NCBI GenBank assembly: GCA_030528055.1
Contig: JAUMZQ010000005.1
Location: forward strand, 62,001 to 126,000
Source of the DNA: Streptococcus sp.
GTDB lineage: Bacteria; Bacillota; Bacilli; Lactobacillales; Streptococcaceae
Reading direction: 5' to 3'
DNA: 64,000 nucleotides
Position 1 is the first letter of the stretch. Every line of letters starts with the position of its first letter. Positions 62,955-64,000 of this stretch are shown here, one piece after another. Made by a program: the position numbers and the translations under genes. The notes beneath the pieces are model-generated. The model had not been told where the DNA came from. It worked only from the letters and a program-made list of their open reading frames with translations, and searched no databases.

Positions 62955-63004
62955 GTTCTCCTTTCTATACAGAATTGCCCATTCTAAAAAATTCTACCAC
63001 ATAC
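62955..63004. repeat. right terminal inverted repeat of the ICE
   Basis: Ends ...TTCTACCACATAC; its reverse complement matches 18930-18983 with a few changes and a three- to four-base gap. Confidence 0.9.
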
Positions 63005-63013
63005 AAAATAAAT
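63005..63013. repeat. target-site duplication, right copy
   Basis: AAAATAAAT, as at 18921-18929. Confidence 0.9.
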
Positions 63014-63020
63014 AAAGCGC

Positions 63021-63049
63021 TTGCAAAAACAATATTGTTATGCTATTAT
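63021..63049 (+). promoter_or_regulatory. bglP promoter (ICE target)
   Basis: TTGCAA (63021-63026), 17-bp spacer, TATTAT (63044-63049). The ICE ends at 63004, leaving 16 bp before the -35 box. An overlapping AAAGCGCTTGCAA suggests a CcpA-type cre site. Confidence 0.85.
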
Positions 63050-63060
63050 AGTTTTACAAA

Positions 63061-63089
63061 GGATTGTTACTGAGATAGCAGGCAAAACC
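63061..63089 (+). promoter_or_regulatory. RAT antiterminator site for LicT
   Basis: Starts GGATTGTTACTGAGATAGCA and ends GGCAAAACC, the standard ribonucleic antiterminator. It overlaps the first arm of the terminator, so LicT binding prevents termination. Confidence 0.92.
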
Positions 63090-63150
63090 TAAATAGATTT
63101 TCAAATAATAAGGTGTACTTCCTTATTTTGATTTTCTGTTTAGGTTTTTT
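63083..63150 (+). terminator. LicT-controlled leader terminator
   Basis: Arms AAAACCTAAA (63083) and TTTAGGTTTTTT (to 63150), with an inner AATAAGG...CCTTATT stem. Confidence 0.85.
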
Positions 63151-63161
63151 GCATATTTTAG

Positions 63162-64000
<839 letters not shown>

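Larger units (their letters stand above)
18930..63004. mobile_element. TnGBS-type integrative and conjugative element, 44,075 bp
   Basis: Bounded by imperfect inverted repeats (18930-18983 and 62955-63004; 20 of the outer 24 bases agree) and by a 9-bp target duplication. It encodes an ISLre2-like DDE transposase, plasmid-type Rep, ParA with partner, relaxase, topoisomerase, SSB, VirD4, VirB4, VirB6, VirB8, a peptidoglycan hydrolase and LPXTG proteins. The right end is 16 bp upstream of a sigma-A -35 box, the insertion rule published for TnGBS. No tyrosine or serine integrase is present. All major genes are on the plus strand. Confidence 0.93.
62675..63004 (+). other. ICE right-end non-coding region
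   Basis: No protein gene. It holds a GTTATATAAC palindrome (62694-62703), a hairpin AACCTTTAT/ATAAAGGTT (62707-62725), a strong promoter, a predicted small RNA with terminator, and the right inverted repeat. Confidence 0.8.

Noticed and set aside
18930..63004. Tn916-type or tyrosine-recombinase ICE
   Set aside because: No integrase/excisionase; the DDE transposase, 9-bp duplication and promoter spacing fit TnGBS instead.

Overview
The window is AT-rich, low-GC Firmicute DNA, most likely Streptococcus. The reasons are a LicT/BglP beta-glucoside locus with a classic RAT antiterminator, IS1167-like ISL3-family remnants, an RRNPP (PlcR/TprA-like) regulator, LPXTG surface proteins and strong AGGAGG ribosome sites. 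I cannot name the species from sequence alone.

The dominating object is a complete integrative and conjugative element of the TnGBS type (ICE moved by a DDE transposase). Its ends can be read to the base: an imperfect terminal inverted repeat begins at 18930 and ends at 63004 (44,075 bp), flanked by the same 9-bp direct repeat AAAATAAAT at 18921-18929 and 63005-63013. It sits between licT (18095-18940) and the beta-glucoside PTS gene bglP (63189 onward). Its right end lies exactly 16 bp upstream of the -35 box of the bglP promoter, the spacing established for TnGBS insertion. The left end replaces the licT stop codon with one of its own.

Layout of the element: left end with phage-like small genes, an HNH nuclease and an adenine methylase (19.0-21.3 kb); a plasmid-type Rep of the AEP primase class (22.3-23.8 kb); small accessory and membrane genes (23.8-27.8 kb); oriT region, relaxosome proteins, an EndA-like nuclease and a MobP relaxase (27.8-32.6 kb); an LtrC-like Toprim/metallopeptidase giant, topoisomerase III and a Clp ATPase (32.7-41.0 kb); a pilin-like protein, VirB8-like protein, two LPXTG proteins and SSB (41.0-45.4 kb); a cold-shock/HEPN Abi-like cargo gene (45.5-46.9 kb); VirD4, lipoprotein, VirB6, BRCT protein, PrgI, VirB4 and a glucosaminidase-CHAP hydrolase (47.1-58.9 kb); ParA and partner (59.0-60.1 kb); accessory genes, the ISLre2-type transposase (61.3-62.7 kb) and a predicted small RNA just inside the right end. 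Seven transcription units are preceded by the same promoter module (TTGTCC-N18-NATTAT plus conserved spacer and downstream bases), which looks like an element-wide regulon. A second dispersed motif, the palindrome GTTATATAAC, recurs in the right half, including at the parA promoter.

The left 18.9 kb is chromosomal accessory DNA with much decay. It holds ABC exporter genes (2-1059), a hydrolase and DUF4336 protein, a small immunity-like cluster, an RRNPP regulator with an ABC exporter bracketed by two outward-facing ISL3-family remnants (4953-9278), scraps of a phage portal gene, a second peptide-type ABC system with one ATPase broken by a nonsense codon, then assorted metabolic and hypothetical genes and an APH(3')-like kinase leading to licT.
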